64,000 nucleotides of DNA. Source: an uncultured Planktomarina sp. (GTDB lineage: Bacteria; Pseudomonadota; Alphaproteobacteria; Rhodobacterales; Rhodobacteraceae). How positions within the stretch are numbered: position 1 is the stretch's first letter; each line of letters begins with the position of its first letter. A model generated the notes under the pieces. The model made no database searches, was not told the DNA's origin, and worked only from the letters and a program-made list of their open reading frames with translations. The translations under genes were made by a program, and so were the position numbers. Location: NCBI GenBank assembly GCA_905182535.1, contig CAJJBZ010000002.1, positions 113,180 to 177,179 of the forward strand, in the 5' to 3' direction. Below, in pieces: positions 29,097 through 37,933 of this stretch.

Positions 29097-30782
29097 ATGT
29101 TGAACGATGCACCAGTTCATGGAATGTCTCACGTTATTGGCGACACCTCCGAGCCGCTGAACGAAGAGACCATCCCTGAACTGTTCGCCAGGACAGTATC
29201 TAGCTTTCCGCAGCGGGAAGCTGTGGTTTTCTCTGCGCAAAATATTCGTTGGAACTGGGCAGAATTTGCGGAGCAGGTGGACCGCTTGGCGGGTGGCCTG
29301 CTGAGACTTGACGTTAAGAAAGGGGACCGGGTGGGCATCTGGTCTCCTAACCGAGTGGAATGGTTATTAACCCAGTTTGCAACAGCGCGTATCGGCGCGA
29401 TCCTTGTATGTATCAATCCGGCCTATCGCCCCTACGAACTCGAATTTGCCCTGAATAATGTCGGCTGCAAGGCTCTTGTTACAGCGCGCAGCTTCAAGTC
29501 ATCGGATTACATCGGTATGCTTCAGAATCTTGCACCCGAACTCTTATCGGCAGCACCGGGCGACCTTCGCGCGGCGAAGGTTCCTGATCTCCGAACGATC
29601 ATCACCGTCGGCGAGGAGAGCCCACCGCCTGGCATGCTGTCGTTCAAAAGAACCCTGGATCTTGGTGACGAAGTTCCGGTTGCAGACCTTAACTCAATCA
29701 CAGACACACTTGATAATAAAGACCCAATCAATGTCCAGTTCACCTCAGGCACGACGGGCCGCCCTAAAGGCGCATCCCTTACACATCGCAACATCGTGAA
29801 TAATGCGCATTTTGTTACTGCACGAATGAACTTGACTGAGGAAGACCGCCTTTGCATTCCAGTGCCGTTTTATCATTGTTTTGGCATGGTCATGGGGGTC
29901 CTTGGCTGTGTGACCAAAGGTACAGCGATCATCGTACCGGGTGAGGGGTTCGATCCGTTAGATACCCTGAAAGCGATCTCCAATGAAAGTTGCACAGCGC
30001 TCTTCGGCGTACCAACCATGTTTGTTGCAGAATTGGACCTTCCAGAGTTTGACAGCTACAATCTCTCCTCACTGCGCACAGGCATTATGGCGGGTTCCCC
30101 CTGTCCCACCAGCGTCATGATGGCAGTCTTTGAGAAAATGAACATGACCGAGGTAACGATCTGTTATGGGATGACAGAAACGTCTCCCGTTTCATTCCAG
30201 ACTAGGGTGGACGCTCCAACTGAGAAACGAGTTTCAACAGTTGGTACAATTCACCCACACGTGGAGTGCAAAGTGGTTAACCACGCAGGCAAAACCGTTG
30301 AGATTGGACAGCAGGGCGAACTCTTGACACGCGGTTACTCTGTAATGAGGGAATACTGGAACGATCCAGAGCGGACTGCCAATACCATCAAGAACGGTTG
30401 GATGCATACCGGTGATCTTGCTGTGCTCGACACGGATGGGTATTGTGACATCACCGGCCGGGTGAAGGACATGATTATTAGAGGCGGTGAGAATATCTAT
30501 CCAAGAGAGATAGAAGAGTTTCTTTATACCCACCCCGGAGTATCACAGGCGCAGGTCTTCGGCATCCCGGACGAAACACTTGGTGAAGTGGTTTGCGCAT
30601 GGATCGTACCAAACATTGACGCGGATATTGATCCTGAGGGATTGCGTGACTTTTGCAAGGGGCAGATCGCGCATTACAAGGTGCCACTTCACATCCGGCT
30701 GAAGGATGAATTGCCAATGACGATCTCTGGTAAGCCCCAGAAATTTACCATGAGTGCCGATATGATCAAGGAACTGCAATGA
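29097..30782 (+). CDS. AMP-forming acyl-CoA synthetase/ligase
   Basis: 561 residues of the ANL superfamily. Motifs are the P-loop-like VQFTSGTTGRPKGASLTHRN (about 216-236), CYGMTETSPVS (about 358), the hinge GWMHTGDLAVLDTDGYCDITGRVKDMIIRGGENIYP, and the catalytic Lys in TISGKPQKF near the C-terminus. It activates a carboxylic acid to its CoA thioester with ATP, probably a medium-chain, fatty or aromatic acid. RBS AAAGGTGAGA precedes the ATG. Central gene of the operon: it would feed a carboxylate made by the neighbouring enzymes into CoA-dependent breakdown. Confidence 0.93.
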   Translation: MLNDAPVHGMSHVIGDTSEPLNEETIPELFARTVSSFPQREAVVFSAQNIRWNWAEFAEQVDRLAGGLLRLDVKKGDRVGIWSPNRVEWLLTQFATARIGAILVCINPAYRPYELEFALNNVGCKALVTARSFKSSDYIGMLQNLAPELLSAAPGDLRAAKVPDLRTIITVGEESPPPGMLSFKRTLDLGDEVPVADLNSITDTLDNKDPINVQFTSGTTGRPKGASLTHRNIVNNAHFVTARMNLTEEDRLCIPVPFYHCFGMVMGVLGCVTKGTAIIVPGEGFDPLDTLKAISNESCTALFGVPTMFVAELDLPEFDSYNLSSLRTGIMAGSPCPTSVMMAVFEKMNMTEVTICYGMTETSPVSFQTRVDAPTEKRVSTVGTIHPHVECKVVNHAGKTVEIGQQGELLTRGYSVMREYWNDPERTANTIKNGWMHTGDLAVLDTDGYCDITGRVKDMIIRGGENIYPREIEEFLYTHPGVSQAQVFGIPDETLGEVVCAWIVPNIDADIDPEGLRDFCKGQIAHYKVPLHIRLKDELPMTISGKPQKFTMSADMIKELQ

Positions 30783-30870
30783 TCCGCGTTAGCCGGACTA
30801 GGGGGATCGTTGCAGTAACCAGTCCCCTTTCAAGCATGATAAGAAATTCAACAGACGAGGAGCCCCGGAT

Positions 30871-31503
30871 ATGACCAAAGCTAAATGGTATTTTGATTTT
30901 CTCTCACCCTTTGCCTATCTGCAATTGGCCAGATTTCAGAAATTGCCACCCAATCTGGAGATAACAACGGTTCCCGTGGTTTTTGGTGCTATTTTGAAAC
31001 ATTGGGGGCAATTGGGACCTGCAGAAATTCCACCAAAACGGCGTTTTGTCTATCGGTTCTTTCAATGGAATGCGGATCAGCTGGGCATTCCCTTTGCGAT
31101 GCCCCCAATGCATCCGTTTAATCCCTTGCCAGCGCTTCGGCTCTGCGTTGCTGCGGGGGCAAAAATCGATCATGTGCGTGCGGTGTTTGATGTGATTTAT
31201 GGTAAGGGGATGCAACCAGATACACCCGAGGGCGTTCAAGCAATTGCGGACGCTCTGGACATTTCTGACCCGGAAATTGCTATGGGGGACGTCTCGATCA
31301 AAAATACGCTTCGGACCAACACCGAGGGAGCAATAGTTGATGGCGTTTTTGGAGTACCAACCTTTTTGGTCGGAGGACAAACTTTCTGGGGCGATGACGC
31401 AACAGATATGATGCTAAATTATCTAGATAATCCGTCTTTGTTTGATACTGCAGAGATGAAGCGGGTATCCAACATGCCAATGGGTTTGACTCGCACCAAG
31501 TGA
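30871..31503 (+). CDS. 2-hydroxychromene-2-carboxylate isomerase-like protein (DsbA/kappa-class GST family)
   Basis: 210 residues. WYFDFLSPFAYLQLARFQ carries the kappa-class glutathione-site Ser. GVFGVPTFLVGGQTFWGDDATDMMLNYL is the C-terminal family signature with the cis-Pro. Known members isomerise 2-hydroxychromene-2-carboxylate to trans-o-hydroxybenzylidene pyruvate with GSH in naphthalene breakdown. RBS AGGAGC precedes the ATG. It is followed by a GST whose GTG overlaps its stop. No naphthalene genes are present, so another GSH-dependent isomerisation is likely. Confidence 0.9.
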   Translation: MTKAKWYFDFLSPFAYLQLARFQKLPPNLEITTVPVVFGAILKHWGQLGPAEIPPKRRFVYRFFQWNADQLGIPFAMPPMHPFNPLPALRLCVAAGAKIDHVRAVFDVIYGKGMQPDTPEGVQAIADALDISDPEIAMGDVSIKNTLRTNTEGAIVDGVFGVPTFLVGGQTFWGDDATDMMLNYLDNPSLFDTAEMKRVSNMPMGLTRTK

Positions 31504-32144
31504 CAACCACTACCCTTACCAAGCCTGAACAGGACGCCACTATGAAAGTTTACTATGCCCCCCAATCCCGTGCTGTGCGCACTGTCTGGCTGTTGGAAGA
31601 AATTGGCCTGGGCTACGAATTAGAAAAATTCACACTCGGACAAAAAGAGATGCGTGGCCCGGAATACACCTCAGTCAACCCAAATGGTCGGGTGCCAACG
31701 CTGATCGATGGGGATGTCACTCTCACCGAAAGCACGGCAATTGCACAATATCTGGGCGCAAAATATGCTCCAGCTCTAATTCCTGAGACAGACGCTGGAA
31801 ATTTTGCGCAATACCTACAATGGTTGCATTATGCGGAGGGCATGATCATGGGGCCCATGGGTAATTACGTGGTTGAAACGGTTTTGCTGCCGCCAGAACG
31901 CCGCAACCCGGAACTGGCGATGCGTGCACTCAAATTGATGGGCCGCACATTGAACGCGCTGGAGTCTCATATGGATGGACGCGCGTTTCTGGCAAACGAT
32001 TTTACCGTTGCCGATACTATCACAGGGCATGCAGTCATTATGGCTCGGCGTCTTAAGGTTGATTTTAACGTGTTCCCTACCCTTTCAGGCTACGCAGACC
32101 GGCTAGAAGCCCGACCAGCCTTTGTGGCGGCAGAGGCCGTATAG
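31500..32144 (+). CDS. glutathione S-transferase (second in the operon)
   Basis: 214 residues from the coupled GTG at 31500, or 200 from ATG 31542, where similarity begins (MKVYYAPQSRAVRTVWLLEEIG). The GSH site has the Ser of PQSRAVR, the cis-Pro in NPNGRVPTLIDG, and LTESTAIAQYLG. The C-terminal domain contains FLANDFTVADTITGHAV. Beta/theta-like cytoplasmic GST. The four-base overlap with the isomerase gene indicates coupling. Confidence 0.9.
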   Translation: MTTTTLTKPEQDATMKVYYAPQSRAVRTVWLLEEIGLGYELEKFTLGQKEMRGPEYTSVNPNGRVPTLIDGDVTLTESTAIAQYLGAKYAPALIPETDAGNFAQYLQWLHYAEGMIMGPMGNYVVETVLLPPERRNPELAMRALKLMGRTLNALESHMDGRAFLANDFTVADTITGHAVIMARRLKVDFNVFPTLSGYADRLEARPAFVAAEAV

Positions 32145-32153
32145 GAGTTCAGC

Positions 32154-32891
32154 ATGAACATAAAACCCATCTGCCTGATCATAGGAGCCGGAGATTATAT
32201 AGGTGCTGCTATCGCCAAACGTTTTGCCGGCGGTGGTTACCATGTCGTTATGGGGCGCCGTCAGGGCGAGAAACTCGCACCTTTAATATCTGAAATCAAA
32301 GCTGAAGGAGGGTCTGCGCAAGGTTTCACGTGGGACGCTCGCCGCGAAGAGACTACAATAAAAATGTTTTCTAAGGTCGAAGCCGAAATCGGTCCGGTGG
32401 AAATTTGTATATTTAATGTTGGTGGCAATGTCCGGTTCCCGATCTTAGAGACGACTGAGCGGGTATTTCGCAAGGTTTGGGAGATGTGTGCCTACGCCGC
32501 TTTTCTAAACGGACGCGAAGCGGCAAAACATATGGTTGCGCGGCAGAAAGGTTCAATCTTTTTTACCGGCGCAACAGCCTCAGTTCGTGGCAGTTCAGGT
32601 TACGCTGCCTTTGCATCTGGTAAGTTCGCGCTGCGGGGGTTGGCACAGTCAATGGCCCGTGAGTTGGGGCCACAAAATATCCATGTCGCACATCTGGTTA
32701 TTGATGCAGGCGTTGACACTGAATTTGTGCGCGAGCGCCAACGGCAAGCCGGGATTGAGCCCGACGACCTGCCGCTCGACACTTTGATGAACCCAGACAG
32801 CATTGCGAAGGCTTATTGGGACCTGCACCATCAAAGCCGAGATGGTTGGACCTTTGAACTTGATATCCGACCGTTTGCAGAGACGTGGTAA
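32154..32891 (+). CDS. short-chain dehydrogenase/reductase-family protein with atypical active site
   Basis: 245 residues. The Rossmann fold starts IIGAGDYIGAAIAKRFAGGGYHVV (GxGxxIG variant) with NVGG in place of NNAG (about 87). The catalytic region is FTGATASVRGSSGYAAFASGKFAL: a Tyr is present, but the Lys is seven residues on instead of four. This subgroup (AFA..KFALR.LAQSMARELGP) may be non-classical or inactive as a dehydrogenase. Last gene of the operon, ten bases after the GST stop. It may reduce or oxidise a pathway intermediate. Confidence 0.85.
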   Translation: MNIKPICLIIGAGDYIGAAIAKRFAGGGYHVVMGRRQGEKLAPLISEIKAEGGSAQGFTWDARREETTIKMFSKVEAEIGPVEICIFNVGGNVRFPILETTERVFRKVWEMCAYAAFLNGREAAKHMVARQKGSIFFTGATASVRGSSGYAAFASGKFALRGLAQSMARELGPQNIHVAHLVIDAGVDTEFVRERQRQAGIEPDDLPLDTLMNPDSIAKAYWDLHHQSRDGWTFELDIRPFAETW

Positions 32892-33069
32892 GGGCTATTT
32901 GCAGAACAAAACCAAGTAGCTCTACCGATGGTAGCTGTCAGACTAATGAGAACTCGCATCAGATTGCCAGCACAACTTTCATCTATGCGCTCCTAGTAAA
33001 AACTAAATTTTATGGATGTCTTGAATACTGCTCAAAACCGCCCTCGATTTGATGCCAGTTTAGATCTAA

Positions 33070-33964
33070 TTACTGGGTTAAGATGCCGCCAGAACGGAGA
33101 ACGCTTCGTCTTGGTTCCCACATGCCATCGGCGTCTGCTTTTAATGTTTTTATAGCAAAGCTGGCTTGAACGCCTCTTTCCAACAAATATTCAAACTCTT
33201 CAAACACACCAGATTGAGTGTCTTCATAAATCCATGAGGAAAATTCAAACGGGTCGGCCCATTCTTCATCTATCTTATTATCTTTCATAGTACTCTCGCA
33301 TGCTAGCAGCTTCCCAATATCCTCTGTGAAAACCGATTTTACCACCCAAAGCTAAACTCCGATTGTTTCCACCCAAGAAAATAGTCACGCAAGCACTAAG
33401 GCAATTTTCCTCAACGTGGGTGTCTAGCCCAGCATCAATGACTAAATCCGCCATATCACTGGCGGCGATAATAATTCCTCCCTTACTGTTTAATACTAAG
33501 GTTTGAATTTGATCATTTGATTTCAAAATATCAAATAAATTTTCATCGTGGTTATGATTAATTTCATCAACACCAACAGTATTTTCAGTGTCGAAGTAAA
33601 GCTTGGTTCCGACAACTCTAAAAAGACCTTCCGGCGGTTGCAGTATGTCATCCTTCCAGATGCCTGTTTCCACAGTACCGTCTGCTTTCGTTAGTGTGCC
33701 TTGGCCGTGGTATAAACCTTTGTGCCATTCACCGGTGTATGTCGTCCCACTTTCAAATGTATAGATCCCTTGGCCGTGCCTATTGTCCTCTTTGAAAGCA
33801 CCTACGTATTGGCCACCATCACTATAGCTATAGCTGCCAGTACAGTTGTCCCAAAGAACTTCCGTATCGCTAGGACATTTCTGTAAATCGGCTGCAAAGC
33901 CTGAGGTTGCGATTAATAGTAAAGCCGCAGCCTGTAGGCTAGTTCGGGATTTAATATATATCAT
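33070..33964 (-). pseudogene. secreted MORN-repeat protein with ClpP-like serine-protease domain (frameshifted)
   Basis: About 297 residues. The signal peptide ends at SGFAA (residue about 25). Two to three MORN repeats follow (GGQYVGAFKEDNRHGQGIYTF, then TYTGEWHKGLYHGQGTLTK). The next domain is like ClpP or signal-peptide peptidase: LVLNSKGGIIIAASDMADLV, ENCLSACVTIFLGG with the probable nucleophile Ser, and GGKIGFHRGYW. The frame ends at 33278 and continues in another frame from about 33300 as KIDEEWADPFEFSSWIYED... to 33070. The gene is probably real and periplasmic. The MORN plus protease combination is unusual; its role is unknown. 32892-33069 shows nothing. Confidence 0.72.
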
Positions 33965-34389
33965 TGTGATATCGTATCAGAATTAGCGAATAAAACGAAA
34001 TGATAATTTTTCAGGCTGGAGTGGTAACTCTTAAAAGTTAACGGGCCAGTTGGGCTCTGAGGCTCTGAGGCTCTGAGAAAGAGGAGATGTAGGTGTGTAT
34101 TCAAATGATAATGATCTAAAGGGTTGGTTTTCTAAGTGCATCTTACCTCTTATACTATATTAGGTTCCCTACAGGCTTACACAGAGGCTCATATACGCGC
34201 GACCTGATCAGTACTGGGCCTTTAGCTCCATACTTCTGACGTACATCGTGGACCATATGTTTGCCAGATAAGTCTATAGAAAATTCATGCACAACCGCTG
34301 CAGGGTCATAATTGAACAAATATGATAAAACAGATGGTAAAAAATTTCGAATCTATATATCATTAAACGTATAAATTTCAGGTCATTAA
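33965..34389. other. intergenic region, no gene supported
   Basis: 425 AT-rich bases. There is a small tandem repeat (GGCTCTGA three times, about 34049-34075). The end of the region (about 34330-34389) is AT-rich and probably carries the promoter of the outer-membrane barrel gene. Nothing else is recognised. Confidence 0.35.
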
Positions 34390-35081
34390 ATGAGCATAAA
34401 GCAAAAAACCCTATCTGTAATTTTGACCTGTACCACTATAGTTTCAGCAACAACTGTAAACGCTGAATCTAGCCACGGCATTAGTCTTGCAGTCTCGGCG
34501 ATAAGTAATGTTGATGTCGAAGGCGTGCATTCGAGAGCTCCAGCCAGCGGTTCTGAGCTAATGAAGATAGGTAATGGTAAAATAAATTCAATAAATTCTA
34601 TTGGTTATTCTTACAGGTATTCAAATGCTGAAAGTAGTCGCTGGAGACTAGATTTAGGTCTAACATACGGCAAAGCCACCCTGCCCCCCCAAACAGCCCT
34701 ATTAACCTACACTGGCGGTACTACGTCTGTTGTGCAGCCAATTGCTTGGATGGAATCTGGTGAGTTTTATTTGGCGGGATCTATGAAATTGATAACTTTG
34801 GCTCTCCGTTTTATATCGGTGCTGGTGCAAGTTATATTAACGGTAGAGCTATTAGAACTTCATATGTAGCTGGAACGCCAAGTGCCTATGGGGCGTATGG
34901 GACTTCAGGACTAGAGGGTCATAAAGTCAGTGTTAAGGCAGGCTTTGATTATGGTAATTTTTCAATAGAAGTAGAGCAGGGCCAATATAATGTGCATATT
35001 AAGCAGTACCGCAGCTTCAATATAAGCGGTGCCGACATCAAATATAATAATACAACTTTAAGGATAATTTATCGGTTTTAG
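34390..35081 (+). pseudogene. outer-membrane beta-barrel protein (frameshifted)
   Basis: About 230 residues. The signal peptide is MSIKQKTLSVILTCTTIVSATTVNA, followed by SSHGISLAVSAIS and alternating strands (INSIGYSYRYSNAESSRWRLDLGLTYG). The first frame stops at 34869. After a shift near 34760-34780 the other frame reads GGIYEIDNFGSPFYIGAGAS, then continues strand by strand to KYNNTTLRIIYRF and TAG at 35081. Ending in Phe with the strand pattern is the outer-membrane sorting signal. It resembles Opa/OmpA-like porin-fold proteins. Function unknown; exposed on the surface. Confidence 0.7.
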
Positions 35082-35485
35082 CTACCACTCAGATTGGAGC
35101 AGTATTGTCTATAGGTTTGGCAGGCAGCGCACATATCACAATTCAGCAGTAGAGAGTCCTGAAGGACTGCTCAGTTTCAGTTAAAGCTACTTTACTAACC
35201 CGTGCCACCTAGCTGAGGTTATCGCCCTATAGATAGAGTATTAACTAGTTTGCAGCTGAAACTTCCCTGTGTCATTCGTCAAAACGAAGTGCAGCAGAAT
35301 AACCCAAAGTTGACATAGATCACCCAGCCCAGCACCATCTATCGCCACATCTGAGTTACCCCCCCCAAACGATCTGATACGTGTTGTTGCCCTGAAACAA
35401 TTTTGGAGGTACGATTATCTTAGGCATTTATTAACCAACTTGTGCGCCTTGGCATCACGCCTAAAGCACTAAAGCGGAGGCGCAA
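35082..35485. other. intergenic region with one copy of a ~40-base dispersed repeat
   Basis: 404 bases without a gene. A repeat copy lies at 35321-35361 (ending CATCTGAGTTACCC); relatives are at 42721-42760 (same strand) and 37777-37816 (opposite strand). A short hairpin AGTCCT-GA-AGGACT at 35155-35168 could terminate the barrel gene but has no clear T tract. Confidence 0.45.
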
Positions 35486-35803
35486 ATGAATAACGTCATT
35501 TATGTTGAGTTCCAAAAGCAATCCAAACGTAAGCTCCCCAGAAAAAGGGTCTTCTATCTAGGTCAGTATTACGCTGGCCCACCTCTCTGTCAGTCCTTAG
35601 AACATCTATGGCTGAAGAGAAAACCTAACAACCGTTGGGTCTTTCAACAGAAGATATATGGAATAGTTTTTGAGTTTGAAGAATACCACGGCGATGATTT
35701 GCTGGATGCTTTAGATGCGGTTCCACTTGCTGATGAAGTCACGATGGATGACTTGTTGGAAATGGGGTGGCGCCATCAGGGTGAAGTCATTCAATACGCC
35801 TGA
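35486..35803 (+). CDS. hypothetical protein, 105 residues
   Basis: Starts at ATG 35486 with GGAGG eight bases upstream. The N-terminus is basic (MNNVIYVEFQKQSKRKLPRKRVFYLGQYY), followed by an aromatic-rich middle and an acidic C-terminal half (FEEYHGDDLLDALDAVPLADEVTMDDLLEMGW). There is no signal peptide, membrane helix or known motif. The good RBS and natural composition support a real gene. It sits in the accessory region of small ORFs and is probably part of a mobile element's cargo. Confidence 0.5.
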   Translation: MNNVIYVEFQKQSKRKLPRKRVFYLGQYYAGPPLCQSLEHLWLKRKPNNRWVFQQKIYGIVFEFEEYHGDDLLDALDAVPLADEVTMDDLLEMGWRHQGEVIQYA

Positions 35804-35890
35804 GAGACAATCGTCATCAGGAATGCTAGGATTATGGTGAGGTTTTCATTCTGACTGCTCCGAATGTGCAACCTTCTCATAAGCCCTGCA

Positions 35891-36269
35891 TCAGTACCTA
35901 TCCCACACATCGTACTTTTCCCAAACTTTACAGGAAGAGTTGTTCATCATGTACGCCCCAAAGTCTTCACCATTAACTTCACAGTATCCGACCAAACGGT
36001 CATAGGTTTTAGCTCCTGTAAGCTCACACGTGGCTGGTGATCCTTGGAACTGCTGGGCAATCCTAGCTGCGGTGTCGCCCTTCTGAGTGCCTCTCTCAGG
36101 ACAGTCTAAGGCTGATAATCTGATAGCTATACCGTTCACCTCAATGGTATCTCCATCACGTACATGAGTAACCTTGCCAGTTAATACCGTCTGATCTGAG
36201 GATACACTGGGCTGCTACTGGCGAACAGAGTATCATAAGGCACGTTAGAGCTAATGTGAGGTGTTTCAT
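35891..36269 (-). pseudogene. secreted staphylococcal-nuclease-like (TNase) protein (frameshifted)
   Basis: About 125 residues starting at ATG 36269, with signal peptide MKHLTLALTCLMILCSPVAAQ. After a one-base shift near 36208 the frame reads SSDQTVLTGKVTHVRDGDTI and EVNGIAIRLSALDCPERGTQKG. This matches the SNase fold (V.DGDT, then IRL..IDAPE, then a RLVG segment as YDRLVGYCEV). The usual catalytic Arg after the IRLxxIDxPE segment is not clear, so activity is uncertain. It ends at 35891. Probably periplasmic or secreted. Confidence 0.65.
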
Positions 36270-36334
36270 GTTCTGGCCTTGATGTTAAATCAATCACTAG
36301 GATCTTAGCAAAGCTTCATTGAGATACAAACAGG

Positions 36335-36460
36335 TTAGTCCTTGGTCATGTCTAAGTAGCCTGCAATGCAAGCCATACAGCCGACAATTATTAGCAAATA
36401 TGACGCTATTATGTCTTCGCCAAGGATTAACAGATATGATGTGATTATATCATGACCCAT
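36335..36460 (-). CDS. tiny membrane peptide, 41 residues
   Basis: ATG 36460 to TAA 36335. The sequence is mostly one long hydrophobic stretch (SYLLILGEDIIASYLLIIVG, then CMACIAGYLD). It begins three bases after the stop of the next small ORF upstream (36464-36571). No family is recognised. Support rests on the spacing and the transmembrane composition only. Confidence 0.3.
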   Translation of the reverse strand: MGHDIITSYLLILGEDIIASYLLIIVGCMACIAGYLDMTKD

Positions 36461-36463
36461 CGG

Positions 36464-36571
36464 CTAAACCTTAAGCTCCCCAATAATGCGGTACAAACTA
36501 GTTTTGATTATATCTAAGTCCCCACATGGTTGAGCTTTGCTTATTCCTTTATCCAAAGCAAGTCTCAACAT
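36464..36571 (-). CDS. tiny ORF, 35 residues
   Basis: ATG 36571 to TAG 36464 (MLRLALDKGISKAQPCG, then DLDIIKTSLYRIIGELKV). Amphipathic and possibly helical, with no known motif. It is followed at three bases by the membrane peptide, suggesting a mini-operon of the kind common in phage or plasmid DNA. Low confidence. Confidence 0.28.
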   Translation of the reverse strand: MLRLALDKGISKAQPCGDLDIIKTSLYRIIGELKV

Positions 36572-36695
36572 GTCAGTCTTGGTACGTATGGATATTCATT
36601 ATTGTATAATTTAAATTGTATTCCATCACTGGAAACGTACGATTGATCAAAGTTAAAATATTAGCCTTTAGTAATAGTAAGTAAGGGAGACACAC

Positions 36696-36944
36696 ATGTT
36701 CGGATTATTTAAAAAAGGTTCTGACGCTGAGGATAATGTAGCTGAGTCAGAGGATGTTACCACTCATTATGAAGGCGGTGTAATGTCAGCTGACTATGTT
36801 GCAGAGACATTGGATAGGTCTGATATTAATGAACAGAGCTACCCGTACCATATGCTAGTTCCTCATGGCCAAGGTAAGATCATTTACAAGTCAGGTGATA
36901 TGGTTGTTGAGCAGTATGAAGGTCAATTCGAGGATTTGAATTAA
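36696..36944 (+). CDS. small acidic protein with a MORN-like C-terminus
   Basis: 82 residues from ATG 36696 with a strong RBS (AAGGGAGA). The N-terminus is acidic (KKGSDAEDNVAESEDVTTHY). The C-terminus, PHGQGKIIYKSGDMVVEQYEGQFEDLN, resembles one and a half MORN repeats (YxGxF, HGQG). No signal peptide. It may have been cut from a longer MORN protein, but the RBS suggests expression. Function unknown. Confidence 0.5.
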   Translation: MFGLFKKGSDAEDNVAESEDVTTHYEGGVMSADYVAETLDRSDINEQSYPYHMLVPHGQGKIIYKSGDMVVEQYEGQFEDLN

Positions 36945-36952
36945 GTTTTAGC

Positions 36953-37087
36953 ATGACACCTACGCTTAAACCTTGTTCATCTTGTGAGAAGCAATACGAA
37001 GCTAAGCTCTTGCGTGATGGTGTGTGTGACAAGTGCTTAGCTACTCTGGTGATAAGGCAGTGGCTCAACACTGATAAGGTTAAGTAG
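36953..37087 (+). CDS. small zinc-ribbon-like protein, 44 residues
   Basis: ATG 36953, eight bases after the preceding small gene's stop. It reads MTPTLKPCSSCEKQYEAKLL and RDGVCDKCLATLVIRQWL. Two CxxC knuckles (CSSC and CDKC) spaced 16 residues apart form a plausible four-cysteine zinc ribbon. Such tiny ribbons occur in phage and plasmid gene sets. Likely translated with the upstream gene. Confidence 0.45.
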   Translation: MTPTLKPCSSCEKQYEAKLLRDGVCDKCLATLVIRQWLNTDKVK

Positions 37088-37394
37088 ACGCCAGCATGTT
37101 AAATTCTATCTTTATTACTTTAAATGGCTGGGCTTTATGTTTTTGCTCAGTGAGTTACAGGGCGGGTGTTTGCTTTGGGGGGGAGCATACTTGGTAGGGG
37201 TGCGGTGGATATATGTACATGCGCAGTTACACACACGAGGTTTTCTGGAGCGGAGAGCTAATCAGTATGCCCAACAAAAAAGGCCCAAACGTGTAACAAG
37301 GTTCAATAAATGAGGATTTAGTCACTTGTAAATTAGAAGTTTAATTGAGTACTGGTGAGCTTTAAAATATAGTTGTAGAAATGGATAAACAACA
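37088..37394. other. intergenic region, nothing recognised
   Basis: 307 bases; no ORF with plausible composition, no repeat shared with the rest of the window. Confidence 0.3.
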
Positions 37395-37679
37395 ATGCCA
37401 AGTATTCTAGTAACAGTAAAAATTTCAAAAGGTTTTAAAACCTGGACAGAAATGGCGAAGTCATTCGAAGATGAAATGCCAGCCGAGGGAGCCAAAATAG
37501 TATGGGCTGCTGCAAACCCCGATGAAACTGAAATCTATTGTATGATGGATGTGCCCGACCCAGAATTTATGAAAACATTTGGTGAGCGTCCTGATGTCAA
37601 AAAAAGACGTGAGGATGCTGGTGCGGATGTTTCAACAACCACCGTGATAACCCAGATCGGAGATTACTGGCTAGGATGA
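37395..37679 (+). CDS. small ferredoxin-like-fold protein, possibly DUF3764 family
   Basis: 94 residues from ATG 37395: PSILVTVKISKGFKTWTEMAKSFEDEM, then IVWAAANPDETEIYCMMDVPDPEFMKTF, ending TTTVITQIGDYWLG. The beta-alpha-beta-beta pattern and the opening strand resemble the DUF3764/antibiotic-biosynthesis-monooxygenase-like folds; I am not certain of the family. No signal peptide. Stand-alone gene in the accessory region. Confidence 0.55.
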   Translation: MPSILVTVKISKGFKTWTEMAKSFEDEMPAEGAKIVWAAANPDETEIYCMMDVPDPEFMKTFGERPDVKKRREDAGADVSTTTVITQIGDYWLG

Positions 37680-37776
37680 TGTATTCATCTAGTCTCTAGG
37701 GATTGAAACCATAAATAATAGCAGTAGGCGATTAAAGCCTGCTGCTTAACCTAAAAAAGTATCAGAGCGTTTAGAC

Positions 37777-37816
37777 GGGTAACTCAGATGGGGCGCTTGA
37801 TGGGGCTGGGGTTAAG
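37777..37816 (-). repeat. dispersed ~40-base repeat, inverted copy
   Basis: The reverse complement (CTTAACCCCAGCCCCATCAA, GCGCCCCATCTGAGTTACCC) matches 42721-42760 nearly base for base and 35321-35361 less closely. Non-coding context between two small genes. Confidence 0.6.
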
Positions 37817-37933
37817 CCAAGCGTTTAGCGCTGGGCATACCAAAGGTGATGTCTCTCTCTCCAATGTGAAACATCATCATCAGCACTAAGGATTGCATCA
37901 ACATCCAATGTTTTAGCTCCTCTAGTATCATCC

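Noticed and set aside
34049..34075. GGCTCTGA tandem triplet as a regulatory site
   Set aside because: Only three units, no relation to a start codon; treated as a simple repeat.
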